This document shows, piece after piece, positions 42,283-52,221 of a stretch of DNA of 64,000 bases. The notes under the pieces are model-generated. The model saw only the letters and a list, made by a program, of their open reading frames with translations. It had not been told where the DNA came from and ran no database searches. The translations under genes and the position numbers were made by a program. Numbering within the stretch: the stretch's first letter is position 1; every line of letters begins with the position of its first letter. This stretch comes from UBA7662 sp943369355 (GTDB lineage: Bacteria > Bacteroidota > Bacteroidia > UBA7662), in the NCBI GenBank assembly GCA_943369355.1, contig CALRMX020000005.1, positions 248,001 through 312,000 of the forward strand, written 5' to 3'.

Positions 42283-45200
42283 TTATTCAGCGATCAAACG
42301 AAGTACACGCACATATTCACGATCGCCACGTAGTTTCACGGTAGCAAAGTATACGCCCGAAGCCAGCTGTTCGCGCTCGAGGAGCAAAATTTGCTCGCCG
42401 GCATCTTGCACGCCAAGGTCAAGCGCCAGCACCGGCCGTCCGGCCACATCACGCAATACCACTTCAAGTGCGCCCGCTTCGGGGAGATGCACATGCAGGC
42501 GCGTGGCGCTGCCAAACGGATTGGGATAGGCCACCGCAGTCATACGTTCGTTGAGGCTGTTGGCAGCTGTGCTCACCAATTGCGGGATGGCCAGTTGTGC
42601 ATTCGTAATCACCTCGCCTTGGGCATTCGCAAGCTCCGACCCGCCGCCTACAGTGATGCCGTGATTGCCTGCCTGTAAGCTGCCCTGTGCAAAGCGCAAG
42701 CGCAATAAATCATCGCCAGCCTGCATCGCCAGCGCCTGAAGGCTGTACCAGCTGATGCGCAGCTGATTGCCATCGAGGCGGTAGCTGAGTGCCTGTGGAT
42801 GCTGCGGCACCAACTGCACATCTTCGAGCACCACGCCCTGCGGCAGCTCAAGTACCAGCGACAAGGCCCCAATCGTGTAAGCATCTTGCACTTTCACGAG
42901 CACATCGGTGAATTGCGAGCTGCTCAAGGCAATCACTTCGTCGCTCACCAAGCTCACACGTGCAGGCTCACGGTTGGTGGCCGACGGCACAAACGAACCG
43001 TTTACATCGCCAACACAAATGGCGGCAATCACGCGGTTGAGCGAATCCCCGCTGTTCAGCATCACGTTTTGGGTGCCAAAGAGCCAGTCGCCCGCGGTAA
43101 AACCGTTGGTGCTACTCATGCGGGCACCGGTGCGCCAGCTGGTGCTGAACGGTGGATTCACACGGGTATCGAGGAAGATGTCGTTGCCAGCACCGTCTTT
43201 CACTTCGGGACATGGTGAGGTATTGCCGCCAAAGCCGCCGCACGGACCACTTGCACGGTAAACGATGCCGATATGGGCGATTTTTTGCCCAGCAGGTACC
43301 GGACCGTTGACTGCTGCGCCATAGTAGGCCTCCGGTTGCAGACTAAAGCCCCAATGAACCGAATCGATGCGGGTCATGGCACCCGGCGTAGCAGGATTAC
43401 CCCACTCGCCAATGTTGTACACCCACGGTGCGGCAACACCACCACCCGAGTGCATATGCACCGAAGTGGCTGCTGCCAACGGCGTACCCACGGCGCGGAA
43501 TACGATATTGAGGTTGTTGGTTTGCGAAAGCGTACCCACAAAACGTTGACTTACCTGTAAGGCATCGGTAGCGTTCACCGAATTGCTGGCATTTACGTCG
43601 GCAGCCTGCAATTTGATGCCGCTCAAGGTCGATAAGCCTGCAAAATGACGGCTGATGAGTAAGGCGTCGGTAGCATTTACACCACCCCAGGCCTTAGCGG
43701 TATGCGCAGCCACCATGTATTCGCCAGCTGGCAACGGCCGCGATACAAAGTTACCGTTGGCATTGGTGCGAACGCTGTCGGCCATGGCCATCGAAGGAAG
43801 GCTGTATATGCCCACCAGCGCATTGTTGATCGGCGTACTGCTGCCGTTATCGTAACGAATATTGCCTGCAATACGTCCGTTGCCAGCCGGTGGTGGCGTA
43901 CCGCCTTGGAAGAAGTTCGAATTCCAACGGAACATGCCCGTAGTGTTGTTGGTGCTCGTCCATCCGCCCGACCAGCCTTTGTTTGGTGCAATAAACTGTA
44001 CACGCTGGTGGAAGAAACCGTCGATCATCTGCCAGTTTTGGTAATCGGTGGTGAAGGCCGTTCCAAAATTGCCACTCACCATCAAGGTAGGCTGGCTGGT
44101 GCCCGGGATAAACTGGAAGTCGTTAGGTGTTCCTACCAAAAACGGCGTAGCTGCTTGCTGCCAGTTGGCACCTCCATCGCTGGTAACGTAAAAGGCTTGG
44201 TTGGTAGGACCATACAACACGCCATTCATGGCGTCGCGGAAGGCTACCATCAACTGGCCGCGCGCTGGCGTAACCAGGGCCGTCCAGTTCTGTCCGCCAT
44301 TGGTGCTCTTGAGTATGCGTCCGTTGATGAGTGGGTAATAAATCGTTTGACCTACCACGGCAATTTCGTCGACTAAGCCTGCCTCAAAGGCATCGATAGG
44401 TGCTGGCATATTCGCAGCCGACACACGCGACCAGCTACTGCCGCCATTGGTGGTGGTGTAAATTTCAAAGCTGCCGCCTTTTGGATCACCCAACGAAATA
44501 CCGTTATTCTGATCGCTGAAATAGGTCACATTCGGGAAGCCGTTGTTGTTCCATGCACCATTCTGACGTGTCCAGCTGGCACCACCGTCGTTGGTGAGGT
44601 AAATACCCTGACGTGCCGAATCGCCAAAGAGGGTCACATAGGCGCGGGTGGCACTCACCGCCGAGATCGACGCTGCGCCCATGCCGCCAGTATTCGGAAT
44701 GGTAAGGGTTGCCCAGCTGTTGCCGCCATTGGTGGTGCGGTAAACCTGAACAGCCGTAGTGGGCGATGTATTACGGTCTTCGAGTGCCCATACGTTTTGG
44801 GTATCTACCACCGATAGCGAAACCACCGTTTTGTTGGCTGCTCCACCTGCGTTCAGCGGCTGAATCTGCCATGGTGTCTGACCAAAAATGCTTTGGCTCA
44901 CCGGAACGTACAACGATTGACTTGTACAGCCTTGTCCGCCGCGGATGCGTAAATTATAACGTCCTACCTGGGTAGCGGTATAACTGGTTCCGAAGCTGTT
45001 GAGCGGCTGACCGTCGCGCAACCATTCGTAGGTGTAGTTGGCGTTGAACTGCGGACCGTACTGCAGGTTATTCTGACCGGCACGGATGGCAAAGGTCAGT
45101 ATCGCTCCCTGCTCAGCCGAAACCGTCACCACCGGTATGCTCACCTGCGCGCCTACGCTGCCAGGTCCGGCAGGTGGTGGCACTTGGTTCGGGAAGCTAT

Positions 45201-48200
45201 TGATGATGACCACCGCGATGGCGCCGGCTTGCTGGGCTCTTAAAGCTTTTAAGCCAAACTCGCAGCCACCTCGATAAATCACGGCCACTTTTCCGGCCAG
45301 CTGAGCGGCATTGGCTATGCCTACACAACCCAAACTATCGGCAACGCTGCTGTCGCGAACAACCACCATCTGCGCGTTGAAGCTTGGATTGGTCGGTTGG
45401 AGCATCCATCCGCCCGAAATTTGGGCAGCGCTAAACAAAAGGTCGTAAGGCGAAGGAAATACGTTCGGGCTGGTCAAACGCAGCGTTGCTTCGGGCGAAG
45501 CGTTGAGCACGGCATTGATGGGTTGGTTTTGCGCAAAATGCAACGGACCGCTCCAATTGATGATGGCCGTAGGGCGTGCGGTTACCTCCACCCAAATGTT
45601 CTGCGACTGCGATACGCAGTTGGTCGCCGTGGTTTTTTGTACGCTGTAGTCACCATCCACATACACCACCAAACGGTTGGTCGTGCTCCAGTTGATGTTC
45701 ACCCCATTGCGTTTCCACTGGTAGGTAGCACCCGCTTCTAACGGTGTTTCAAGCACCAGCGAATCGCCTGCACAGAACGACGTATTTCCTTGCGCAAACA
45801 GGTCGGTCCAGCACTGCAAACGCGGACCAATATCGCCAGTGATGCGTGGGATGAGGCGGAAATTGCCGGTTCCGGTGGCTCCTACGTTGGTGTGGCCAAT
45901 TACGCCGCGCACATAGGCATACCGCTGACCGGCACGGAAGAACAACGCCGCGGTAGAGTCGGTATTGGAGGCAATAGGGCTGCGCATGGCGCTGCTTACG
46001 TCGCGGGTAGTGATGGTGCGCCCTTGACGGTCGCGGAATACTACATCGAAACGGTTGCCGCTGAAGGTAGTGGCCGAAACTACTTCCAGGTTGTTGAACT
46101 GTACCGCCGAGCCTTCAAATCCTTCACCATAAGGGTTGAAGACGAAGGTGTTCGAATCGGGCGTCACAAAACGATCGAGCTCCACTTCCGGGATGGGCGG
46201 CAAAGCTGCGGTGGTCGACAATACCGTCACGCCTGCACCCGTGAACACATCGATCTGCGTTTCCTGGTGTTTGTTGTTGTTGGTAGCGCCAAACTCGGCA
46301 ACTACGCCACGGAAGCGAACTTTGAAGCCCGTACGGAAGCTGGCCGTATCGGCCAAATTGAGCTGACGAACGTTAATTCCACTGAATGGATAGTGCATGA
46401 ACGAATTCAAACTGTCCATCTGCACATAGGTATTGCGGAAAGACGTACTAAGCACCGAACGGGCGGCGTCCATCGTGGCTACACCCGTCACGGTTACGGT
46501 ATCGCCCGTATACAGCGACTTATTCCAACCCGAATCAAGCATATACCACGGCACATATTGGATGTCGGCAATGGTGAGCTCGTTGAGGTTGGTTGCACAG
46601 CTGTTGAAGAACACCAGTGGTAGGATGGTATCGCGACTGCCTACCGTGATGCGGCGGTTGAAGCTGCCAAAACCGTTATCGATCCCACAACCGCGAAGCA
46701 CGTTCTGCTCGTCGAAGCCCCACTGATTGCCGTTGATAAACTTGTATTCCTGCGAGCTGTTGGCAGGTACCTGGAAGGTAAGGCTGTAAATTTTATTGAC
46801 CGTGTCGACCAAGTTCATGCGGTTACCCGAAGGGTTCCAGCCTTGGAAACCACCGGCCAAATGCACACCGGCAGGATTCACCGGGTATTTACGCATATTC
46901 ACCCTAAAGGTTACGTTTACGCCCTGTGCCGGACCTGCCGGCTGCACGTTCAAACGCAGCAAAAAGGCATTGCCGTTGGAATACCATTGGTTGAAACTGG
47001 GTAAGAAAACCACCGAAGCGTCGTCGCGGACGGGAACATTCAGCTGATCGAGTACCCGCATGTGGCTGGCACCTGAATTACTGAAAAGTTCAATGGCCAA
47101 ATAGTAGGTGCCCGGCTGTAAGGTGCGCTGAAGCGCCGTTCCGATAAACGGCAGCGTAAGCCCATTTTGGATTTGGGCGGCTGTAACGGTGTGAATGGTC
47201 GATGAAACTATAGGGGTTGCTGTTTGTAGGTTAGTACCGGGGAGCAAGTGGAATTGTACGCTACCGCCGGCCACCGAAGTATTCGCAAATCGTACAAAAG
47301 CCGAGCTCACCTGCGCTGCTCGGGTGAGCACATAGCGGTTGGCGAGTTTAATGCCGTCGGCATTGCCCGTCACAAAGGTGTTGGTGCCTACGGCCGATGC
47401 AGCGAAGCCACCGTTGTCGAGGGCGAATACACTGTCGGTAACCTCAAAATTGATGGTGTCGCGGTTGTTTTGCGGACTCACATCGGTTAGGAAGTTGGTT
47501 ACTTCCACGGCGGCACGGTACGAGCCGAGCTGCGTGGGCACAAATGGCGGGTTGGTCACCTGCACATTTACCGTATCGCCGGGTTGCAACAAGCCGTTCC
47601 CGTTGCTGTTAAATTCGGTCCAAACGCCCGTATTGTTCCGGAACATTTGAACCCGCAGGCCATTGCCCGATTGCGCGTCGGCACCGGCATTGTAAGCCCG
47701 CGCCCTGAAACGCAACGAATCCATTTGGTTCAGTGGTAAATGGCCATAAAAATTGCCGGTATTGCCGTTTTCGATGGTCTGGTTCAATAGCACCAAATCG
47801 TGGGCAGGGGTACTGCTGATGCTGATGTCGTCGAGCATCCAGAAGTAGTAGTTGCCGTTAAACAAAAACTGAATACGCGCATTGGCTGTGTTGCCGATGT
47901 ATTTGCCTACTGGCAGCGTAATCACACTAAAGCTGTCGGTAGCCAGGTTCACCGCAATATTGGTGTTGATGGCCACGGTATCGGGCCAGGTCTGACCGCC
48001 ATTGCGGGAGAAAACGAGGTAGGTACCCGTCAGGTTTTGGTTGGCACCCGGACCTTCGAACTTGCGGTAAAACTGGTTAAAGCGTAAGGTTACCGCGTTG
48101 TGCCCGATGGTATTGATGTCGGCACTGCGCAAGCCCACCACATGCGGCGAAGGTGCCGTACCGGTACCAAAGGCGCCAACCACGCCGTTGTTGTCGCGCC

Positions 48201-50880
48201 AGTCAGAGTCGAATAGCATAAAGCCATTCGCTGCGGTGGGCGAGCCAATTCTGCCGCGGTTATTGTAAGCTCCTCGCGAACCTACGTTTGCGTTGGGCGT
48301 GGTGCTCGGCCCGCGGTACTCAAATACCGCATCAGGATCCCCTACGCCGTTGGCGGTGCCGCTGGTCGACCATCCTGCGGGAATACCCGAGGCGAAATCG
48401 ACATTCAGGAAGCTGGCGTTGGTGGCACAGCTGCCAAAACGGTAAACGGGCAGGCTGAACGCTTGGTTGGGCACGGTAAACCAACGGTTGGGGGCATTGG
48501 GACCAACGATGCAGTTGTTGGGCAATATTTCCGAAAAATCAACCCACTGGTTCGTCACCGTATCTAAATAACCCCAGCTGTTGCCGTTGATGAATTTGAA
48601 CTCTGCCGAAGTGCCCACCGTGAGGGTGTCGGTACGTGTATACACTTGGGTGGTGCCTACACGCGTCATGGGCGAGGCGCCGGCATTCCAGCCCTGGAAA
48701 CTACCTGCCAGGTGCACGCCATTCGGAGAAACCGTCCTGCCGGTCATGTCTACACTAAAGGTTACGGCCACTCGAGGAGCCGAGGCGGGCTGGCACGAAC
48801 CAAATTCGTTGGCGGGCAAGGTAATGCCTTGGGCCGGTACTACCACAAAACGATTGGTGCTATTGGGATAGTTACAGCCACTGCTGATCACTTCGTCGGT
48901 TCCCCAGCTGTTGCCATTCAAAAATTTATATTGCACCGTATCGCCTACGTTCAAGTTGGCGGTATACGTCCATACCGAAGTGGTTCCCACCCGGGTCATG
49001 GGCGTGCCCGATGGATTCCACCCTTGGAAGCTGCCTGCGATATGAACGCCAGCCGGGTTGGGCGTACGGTTGCCTAAATCTACACGGAATACCACCTGCG
49101 CGGTGTTGTTCATGCCGCTGATCACCAAACCAAAGGCCTGCGGGGTCGATAGCGTGCCTTTGTGGGTCACACGAACGGTATAACCTCCTGCAACGGGATT
49201 CAACAAGAGCACCTGCTCTACATTGTCGCGGGTATTGTCGCCGGTGGTGGCGGCTGCGGTGCGGTTGGCCGGGTTGAGCACCCAAGGGCTAAATACGGCC
49301 TGATCGCTATTGCGGATGATGCGGATATCGAGGTCGCGGACCAATGCGGCGGTGGTGCCGTTGAGCACAAAAGGAGCAGCTGCACCGGCAGGGTCGTTCC
49401 AAACCAGCGTAGCCCGGATGGGCTCCGTTCCTGTGCTACTCACATTGTAGGTCCAGGTAGATCCATTGGTCAAGTTCCCGGTGAGTATGGCGTGTTTGTT
49501 CCCCACATTGGTGATCACATCGGCGGCTTTGCGGATGTTGACCAACCCCCAGCCATAAACGTAGTCGGGGCCGTTTTGCGCTCCTGCCTCGTCGGCGGTA
49601 TGGATCACCAAGGCTTTGAGCTGACTGGCCGTCATGTTTTGGTTGTTGCGTAAGGCCTTAAAATGCTGCTGCAACAACACCAAGCCTCCGGTCGTGCTCG
49701 GCGTGGCCATCGACGTGCCGTTGTAGGTCGAGTAGGCCGTATTTGAGGTCGAAACCGACGAGGTAACGCTCACCCCTTTGGCTACTACGTCGGGTTTGAT
49801 GCGGCCATCGTCGGTGGGTCCCCAACCCGAAAAGCTGCTCATCACCACCTGCGAAGGTTGCAGATAGCCGCCCGCAATGCCATTTACTGCACCTACCGTG
49901 AGTACGTTCTTCGACAGCGATGCGTGCGAAATACAATCGTAACCGGCTGCGCCTCCATCTCTGGGGCGACTGGTGGTGGAGGTGACCCAAGCACTGCCGT
50001 TCCATTGGTAATACGTTTCACCCGTCGAAGGACCGTCGCCGCGGTCGTTACCGGCCGATTTTACGATCAGGTAGTTGGGTGCGTTGTTGGCTACCACGTC
50101 CCACTCCCGCGCCTCAGTCGAGTACATGCCAAAATAGCGGTCGAGGCTGTCGGCGGTTTCTCCAAACCAATGCCAGGCGTTCACGCCCGACCAGTTGCCA
50201 TACGCCCAGCCCGTGATGAGTCCGTAGGAGTGGTTCGAAATGAGCATGCCGTTGGTGGCGGCGGCCGCCATCTCGGTCATGTCGTTGTTCCAGTCGTAAG
50301 CCGCTAAGGTGGCCTGATAAGCGCCGCCTTTGGCATTGGCCTGGGTACCCCGACCTACGATGGTTCCGGCCACGTGGGTGGCGTGATCCGACAAGGTGGT
50401 CACAGCGTCAATTTGGGTAGCTGCCCCGCCCGGAAATTCCTGATGCGTAACACGCACAGCACCACCGTCCCATTCGCCAACGGTCATGCCAGATCCCGTG
50501 AGGCTTAATCCTGCGCCACCACCGGGCCAAACCTTATCGATGCTGATGGTTTGTGCCGCATTGAGGTTTTCGCTGATACGGTAAAACAAACGGCCGTTTT
50601 CGAAACGGGCCACCTCCGTAACGCGACCGTCGGGCAATACCGTTCTAATGGGCATCCCGCGGCGCTGCGCCTCGGCCTCCGCCGCTGCTCGTTTTGCGTC
50701 GGCAGGCAGCTGTGCAGTTAAATTTTGGAGTTGTTGTACCGCTGGCTGCCCAGGCAATAACGGAAATTGATCGGCTAGCTGTTGCAGTGCGGGACGTTGT
50801 TCCCGGCTGGGTTGCGTAGTCTGGGCCTCCACCAATAGGGCCGCAGCTACTAGCGCGGTGAGCAATAACAGTCTCTTCAT
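42283..50880 (-). CDS. Giant T9SS-sorted S8 (subtilisin-like) protease with multiple accessory domains
   Basis: 2865 residues. The signal peptide ends VEA with Gln20 next. The S8 catalytic domain has Asp138 (GEWDGG), His166 (SDHATHVAGTIVG), oxyanion Asn278 (KSAGN) and Ser390 (YNGTSMATP). Three E-set/CBM-like modules follow (HIAGSFQGWNPSGTPM near 610-690, LAGSFQGWNAGASPM near 725-800, LAGGFQGWNPSGNRM near 1336). Then come a PA domain (about 1800-1940, VIYRGGCEFGLKALRAQQAG), a YCF48/BNR-like propeller (about 1990-2290, YRTTNGGNSW), a dockerin-like pair (about 2385-2445, second loop DVNASNSVNATDAL), a cohesin-like module (about 2650-2760) and a sorting domain (YPNPFGSATRLHVHLPEAG). An extracellular or surface proteinase. 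First gene of its pair; a perfect 18-bp palindrome lies upstream. Confidence 0.9.
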   Translation of the reverse strand: MKRLLLLTALVAAALLVEAQTTQPSREQRPALQQLADQFPLLPGQPAVQQLQNLTAQLPADAKRAAAEAEAQRRGMPIRTVLPDGRVTEVARFENGRLFYRISENLNAAQTISIDKVWPGGGAGLSLTGSGMTVGEWDGGAVRVTHQEFPGGAATQIDAVTTLSDHATHVAGTIVGRGTQANAKGGAYQATLAAYDWNNDMTEMAAAATNGMLISNHSYGLITGWAYGNWSGVNAWHWFGETADSLDRYFGMYSTEAREWDVVANNAPNYLIVKSAGNDRGDGPSTGETYYQWNGSAWVTSTTSRPRDGGAAGYDCISHASLSKNVLTVGAVNGIAGGYLQPSQVVMSSFSGWGPTDDGRIKPDVVAKGVSVTSSVSTSNTAYSTYNGTSMATPSTTGGLVLLQQHFKALRNNQNMTASQLKALVIHTADEAGAQNGPDYVYGWGLVNIRKAADVITNVGNKHAILTGNLTNGSTWTYNVSSTGTEPIRATLVWNDPAGAAAPFVLNGTTAALVRDLDIRIIRNSDQAVFSPWVLNPANRTAAATTGDNTRDNVEQVLLLNPVAGGYTVRVTHKGTLSTPQAFGLVISGMNNTAQVVFRVDLGNRTPNPAGVHIAGSFQGWNPSGTPMTRVGTTSVWTYTANLNVGDTVQYKFLNGNSWGTDEVISSGCNYPNSTNRFVVVPAQGITLPANEFGSCQPASAPRVAVTFSVDMTGRTVSPNGVHLAGSFQGWNAGASPMTRVGTTQVYTRTDTLTVGTSAEFKFINGNSWGYLDTVTNQWVDFSEILPNNCIVGPNAPNRWFTVPNQAFSLPVYRFGSCATNASFLNVDFASGIPAGWSTSGTANGVGDPDAVFEYRGPSTTPNANVGSRGAYNNRGRIGSPTAANGFMLFDSDWRDNNGVVGAFGTGTAPSPHVVGLRSADINTIGHNAVTLRFNQFYRKFEGPGANQNLTGTYLVFSRNGGQTWPDTVAINTNIAVNLATDSFSVITLPVGKYIGNTANARIQFLFNGNYYFWMLDDISISSTPAHDLVLLNQTIENGNTGNFYGHLPLNQMDSLRFRARAYNAGADAQSGNGLRVQMFRNNTGVWTEFNSNGNGLLQPGDTVNVQVTNPPFVPTQLGSYRAAVEVTNFLTDVSPQNNRDTINFEVTDSVFALDNGGFAASAVGTNTFVTGNADGIKLANRYVLTRAAQVSSAFVRFANTSVAGGSVQFHLLPGTNLQTATPIVSSTIHTVTAAQIQNGLTLPFIGTALQRTLQPGTYYLAIELFSNSGASHMRVLDQLNVPVRDDASVVFLPSFNQWYSNGNAFLLRLNVQPAGPAQGVNVTFRVNMRKYPVNPAGVHLAGGFQGWNPSGNRMNLVDTVNKIYSLTFQVPANSSQEYKFINGNQWGFDEQNVLRGCGIDNGFGSFNRRITVGSRDTILPLVFFNSCATNLNELTIADIQYVPWYMLDSGWNKSLYTGDTVTVTGVATMDAARSVLSTSFRNTYVQMDSLNSFMHYPFSGINVRQLNLADTASFRTGFKVRFRGVVAEFGATNNNKHQETQIDVFTGAGVTVLSTTAALPPIPEVELDRFVTPDSNTFVFNPYGEGFEGSAVQFNNLEVVSATTFSGNRFDVVFRDRQGRTITTRDVSSAMRSPIASNTDSTAALFFRAGQRYAYVRGVIGHTNVGATGTGNFRLIPRITGDIGPRLQCWTDLFAQGNTSFCAGDSLVLETPLEAGATYQWKRNGVNINWSTTNRLVVYVDGDYSVQKTTATNCVSQSQNIWVEVTARPTAIINWSGPLHFAQNQPINAVLNASPEATLRLTSPNVFPSPYDLLFSAAQISGGWMLQPTNPSFNAQMVVVRDSSVADSLGCVGIANAAQLAGKVAVIYRGGCEFGLKALRAQQAGAIAVVIINSFPNQVPPPAGPGSVGAQVSIPVVTVSAEQGAILTFAIRAGQNNLQYGPQFNANYTYEWLRDGQPLNSFGTSYTATQVGRYNLRIRGGQGCTSQSLYVPVSQSIFGQTPWQIQPLNAGGAANKTVVSLSVVDTQNVWALEDRNTSPTTAVQVYRTTNGGNSWATLTIPNTGGMGAASISAVSATRAYVTLFGDSARQGIYLTNDGGASWTRQNGAWNNNGFPNVTYFSDQNNGISLGDPKGGSFEIYTTTNGGSSWSRVSAANMPAPIDAFEAGLVDEIAVVGQTIYYPLINGRILKSTNGGQNWTALVTPARGQLMVAFRDAMNGVLYGPTNQAFYVTSDGGANWQQAATPFLVGTPNDFQFIPGTSQPTLMVSGNFGTAFTTDYQNWQMIDGFFHQRVQFIAPNKGWSGGWTSTNNTTGMFRWNSNFFQGGTPPPAGNGRIAGNIRYDNGSSTPINNALVGIYSLPSMAMADSVRTNANGNFVSRPLPAGEYMVAAHTAKAWGGVNATDALLISRHFAGLSTLSGIKLQAADVNASNSVNATDALQVSQRFVGTLSQTNNLNIVFRAVGTPLAAATSVHMHSGGGVAAPWVYNIGEWGNPATPGAMTRIDSVHWGFSLQPEAYYGAAVNGPVPAGQKIAHIGIVYRASGPCGGFGGNTSPCPEVKDGAGNDIFLDTRVNPPFSTSWRTGARMSSTNGFTAGDWLFGTQNVMLNSGDSLNRVIAAICVGDVNGSFVPSATNREPARVSLVSDEVIALSSSQFTDVLVKVQDAYTIGALSLVLELPQGVVLEDVQLVPQHPQALSYRLDGNQLRISWYSLQALAMQAGDDLLRLRFAQGSLQAGNHGITVGGGSELANAQGEVITNAQLAIPQLVSTAANSLNERMTAVAYPNPFGSATRLHVHLPEAGALEVVLRDVAGRPVLALDLGVQDAGEQILLLEREQLASGVYFATVKLRGDREYVRVLRLIAE

Positions 50881-50897
50881 AGTGTTTGGGTTGGGGT

Positions 50898-50915
50898 TTG
50901 GATAGTACTATCCAA
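50898..50915. promoter_or_regulatory. Perfect 18-bp palindrome upstream of the S8 protease gene
   Basis: TTGGATAGTACTATCCAA is fully self-complementary and ends 17 bases before the ATG at 50880. It may be an operator or an mRNA leader hairpin. Confidence 0.45.
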
Positions 50916-51291
50916 TAGGCAATTACGCAAGCCTACGCTCCACCCACAATACCCCTTTTAGGTGATTTTACACCTTAACTCAACTGCATTCTGACGACTA
51001 ATCCTGATGGTAGCCTTTTCAAGTTCGTTCCAGCCAGTTCACGCAACTTTGAAAACACCCTATGCCCACGGCTTTGATGGATGGCATCAGGCTCGAATAT
51101 CGGCTTCGCCTAGCGGATCTTCGGTGCGCACAACGGGTACTGTTTTGGATTTTCTGAGGGACTTTGACTTGTTCAATGGCGAGGCCTTTTGTCGCTGACA
51201 CTTCCCAATCAGTAGCAAAAACGAGGTTTTATTTCTTCAGAAAATCCCTTCTTACAAAAAATACGATGTGACCAAAATTTTCCTCTTTTCG
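50916..51291. other. Intergenic junction between core region and AT-rich island
   Basis: I see no convincing gene. Short frames of about 60 codons exist on both strands (51007-51201) without family resemblance. Composition changes here from GC-rich core to AT-rich accessory DNA, so the island boundary probably lies in this stretch. Confidence 0.4.
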
Positions 51292-51621
51292 TCAAGCAAG
51301 CGTAACTGACTGGTTAAGCAACTCCACATTGAAATTTATTTTTGCGTTGAGTGCTTTAAATACCTTAATTATAGTTTCAAATCTTGCATCAGTCAAGCTG
51401 TTTTCGAGCTTCGAAATTTGGGCTTTTTGAACACCGACAAGACGACCAAGTTCTTCTTGTGTCAAGTTACGCGCTATGCGTGCTTGTCGAATTGCTTCCC
51501 CAAGCAAGTCAAGTCGTAACTCATTATCAAAAGCTTCTCGTTTTGATGTGCCAGGCTTACCAATATGTTTGTCGGTAATTTCGTCTAAACTGTAGGATTT
51601 TAATCCTTGCTTCTTGCTCAT
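51292..51621 (-). CDS. Xre-family antitoxin (HigA-like)
   Basis: 109 residues with a Cro/CI-type helix-turn-helix: AIRQARIARNLTQEELGRLV followed by GVQKAQISKLENS. The C-terminal segment (FETIIKVFKALNAKINFNVE) is typical of HigA-type antitoxins. It lies downstream of the toxin, the inverted order expected for HigBA. The ATG at 51621 is preferred; a TTG at 51669 would overlap the toxin stop. It should repress its own operon and neutralise the toxin. Confidence 0.85.
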   Translation of the reverse strand: MSKKQGLKSYSLDEITDKHIGKPGTSKREAFDNELRLDLLGEAIRQARIARNLTQEELGRLVGVQKAQISKLENSLTDARFETIIKVFKALNAKINFNVELLNQSVTLA

Positions 51622-51665
51622 AGGTATATTTTTTAGTTTTTCGTATGCACGAACCGAAGAGGGTT

Positions 51666-52016
51666 TCAATCTTTCTTGTCCTTTAGTTCAAAATATTTTT
51701 TCCTTATCCGTGCTACTTTATCCAAGTCGGCTTGTGGGGTTTTATCTGTTTTCTTTATCAGTCCATGCGTTGAAATCACAACCGTCGCTGTCTTCTCTGA
51801 CTTGTCCCAAAAAGCAAATAGTCGGTAATGGGTTTTATTATACAATGTTCTAAACTCCCAAATTTCGTCAGTTAGTTTTTTGAAAAGCTCTCTATCGTTT
51901 GAAAACCTTGCTTTTGTGATGTTGTAAATAATTTTAACTCTTACTTTCTCGTCAAGACTGTCAAGGAATGCGGCAGCCTCTTCTAAAAACTCAACTTTAA
52001 ATTTTGGTGACTGCAC
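51666..52016 (-). CDS. RelE/HigB-family toxin (phage-derived Gp49-like)
   Basis: 116 residues. The fold signature is KVEFLEEAAAFLDSLDEKVR, then LTDEIWEFRTLYNKTHYRLF and ISTHGLIKKTDKTPQADLDK. This matches HigB-type mRNA interferases, whose basic residues in the HG-KK-KTP segment contact RNA. It is followed by its HigA-like antitoxin. It appears intact. Confidence 0.85.
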   Translation of the reverse strand: MQSPKFKVEFLEEAAAFLDSLDEKVRVKIIYNITKARFSNDRELFKKLTDEIWEFRTLYNKTHYRLFAFWDKSEKTATVVISTHGLIKKTDKTPQADLDKVARIRKKYFELKDKKD

Positions 52017-52221
52017 TTGTCAATCGTTTACGTGAAGGTAAATGTTTCCTCATTAAGAAACAACATATCAGATTAAGAAGTTATCTAAAAGCCTACACAA
52101 TACGATTTCGGTCTTAGCGCTTCGTTCGTTTACCTCGGTTTCAGGCTCAACCAGTTCAATAACCGTAAGCTGACAATAGGCACCGCCTAGCGCCAAACCC
52201 GCGATGTTGCCACGCCATTAT

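Noticed and set aside
45790..46623. 277-codon plus-strand frame inside the protease gene
   Set aside because: Antisense shadow of the S8 protease; no motif, start signal or family resemblance.
28414..50880. Cellulosome locus
   Set aside because: Cohesin- and dockerin-like modules are present, but no cellulase, hemicellulase or carbohydrate-active catalytic domain is visible in these four genes.
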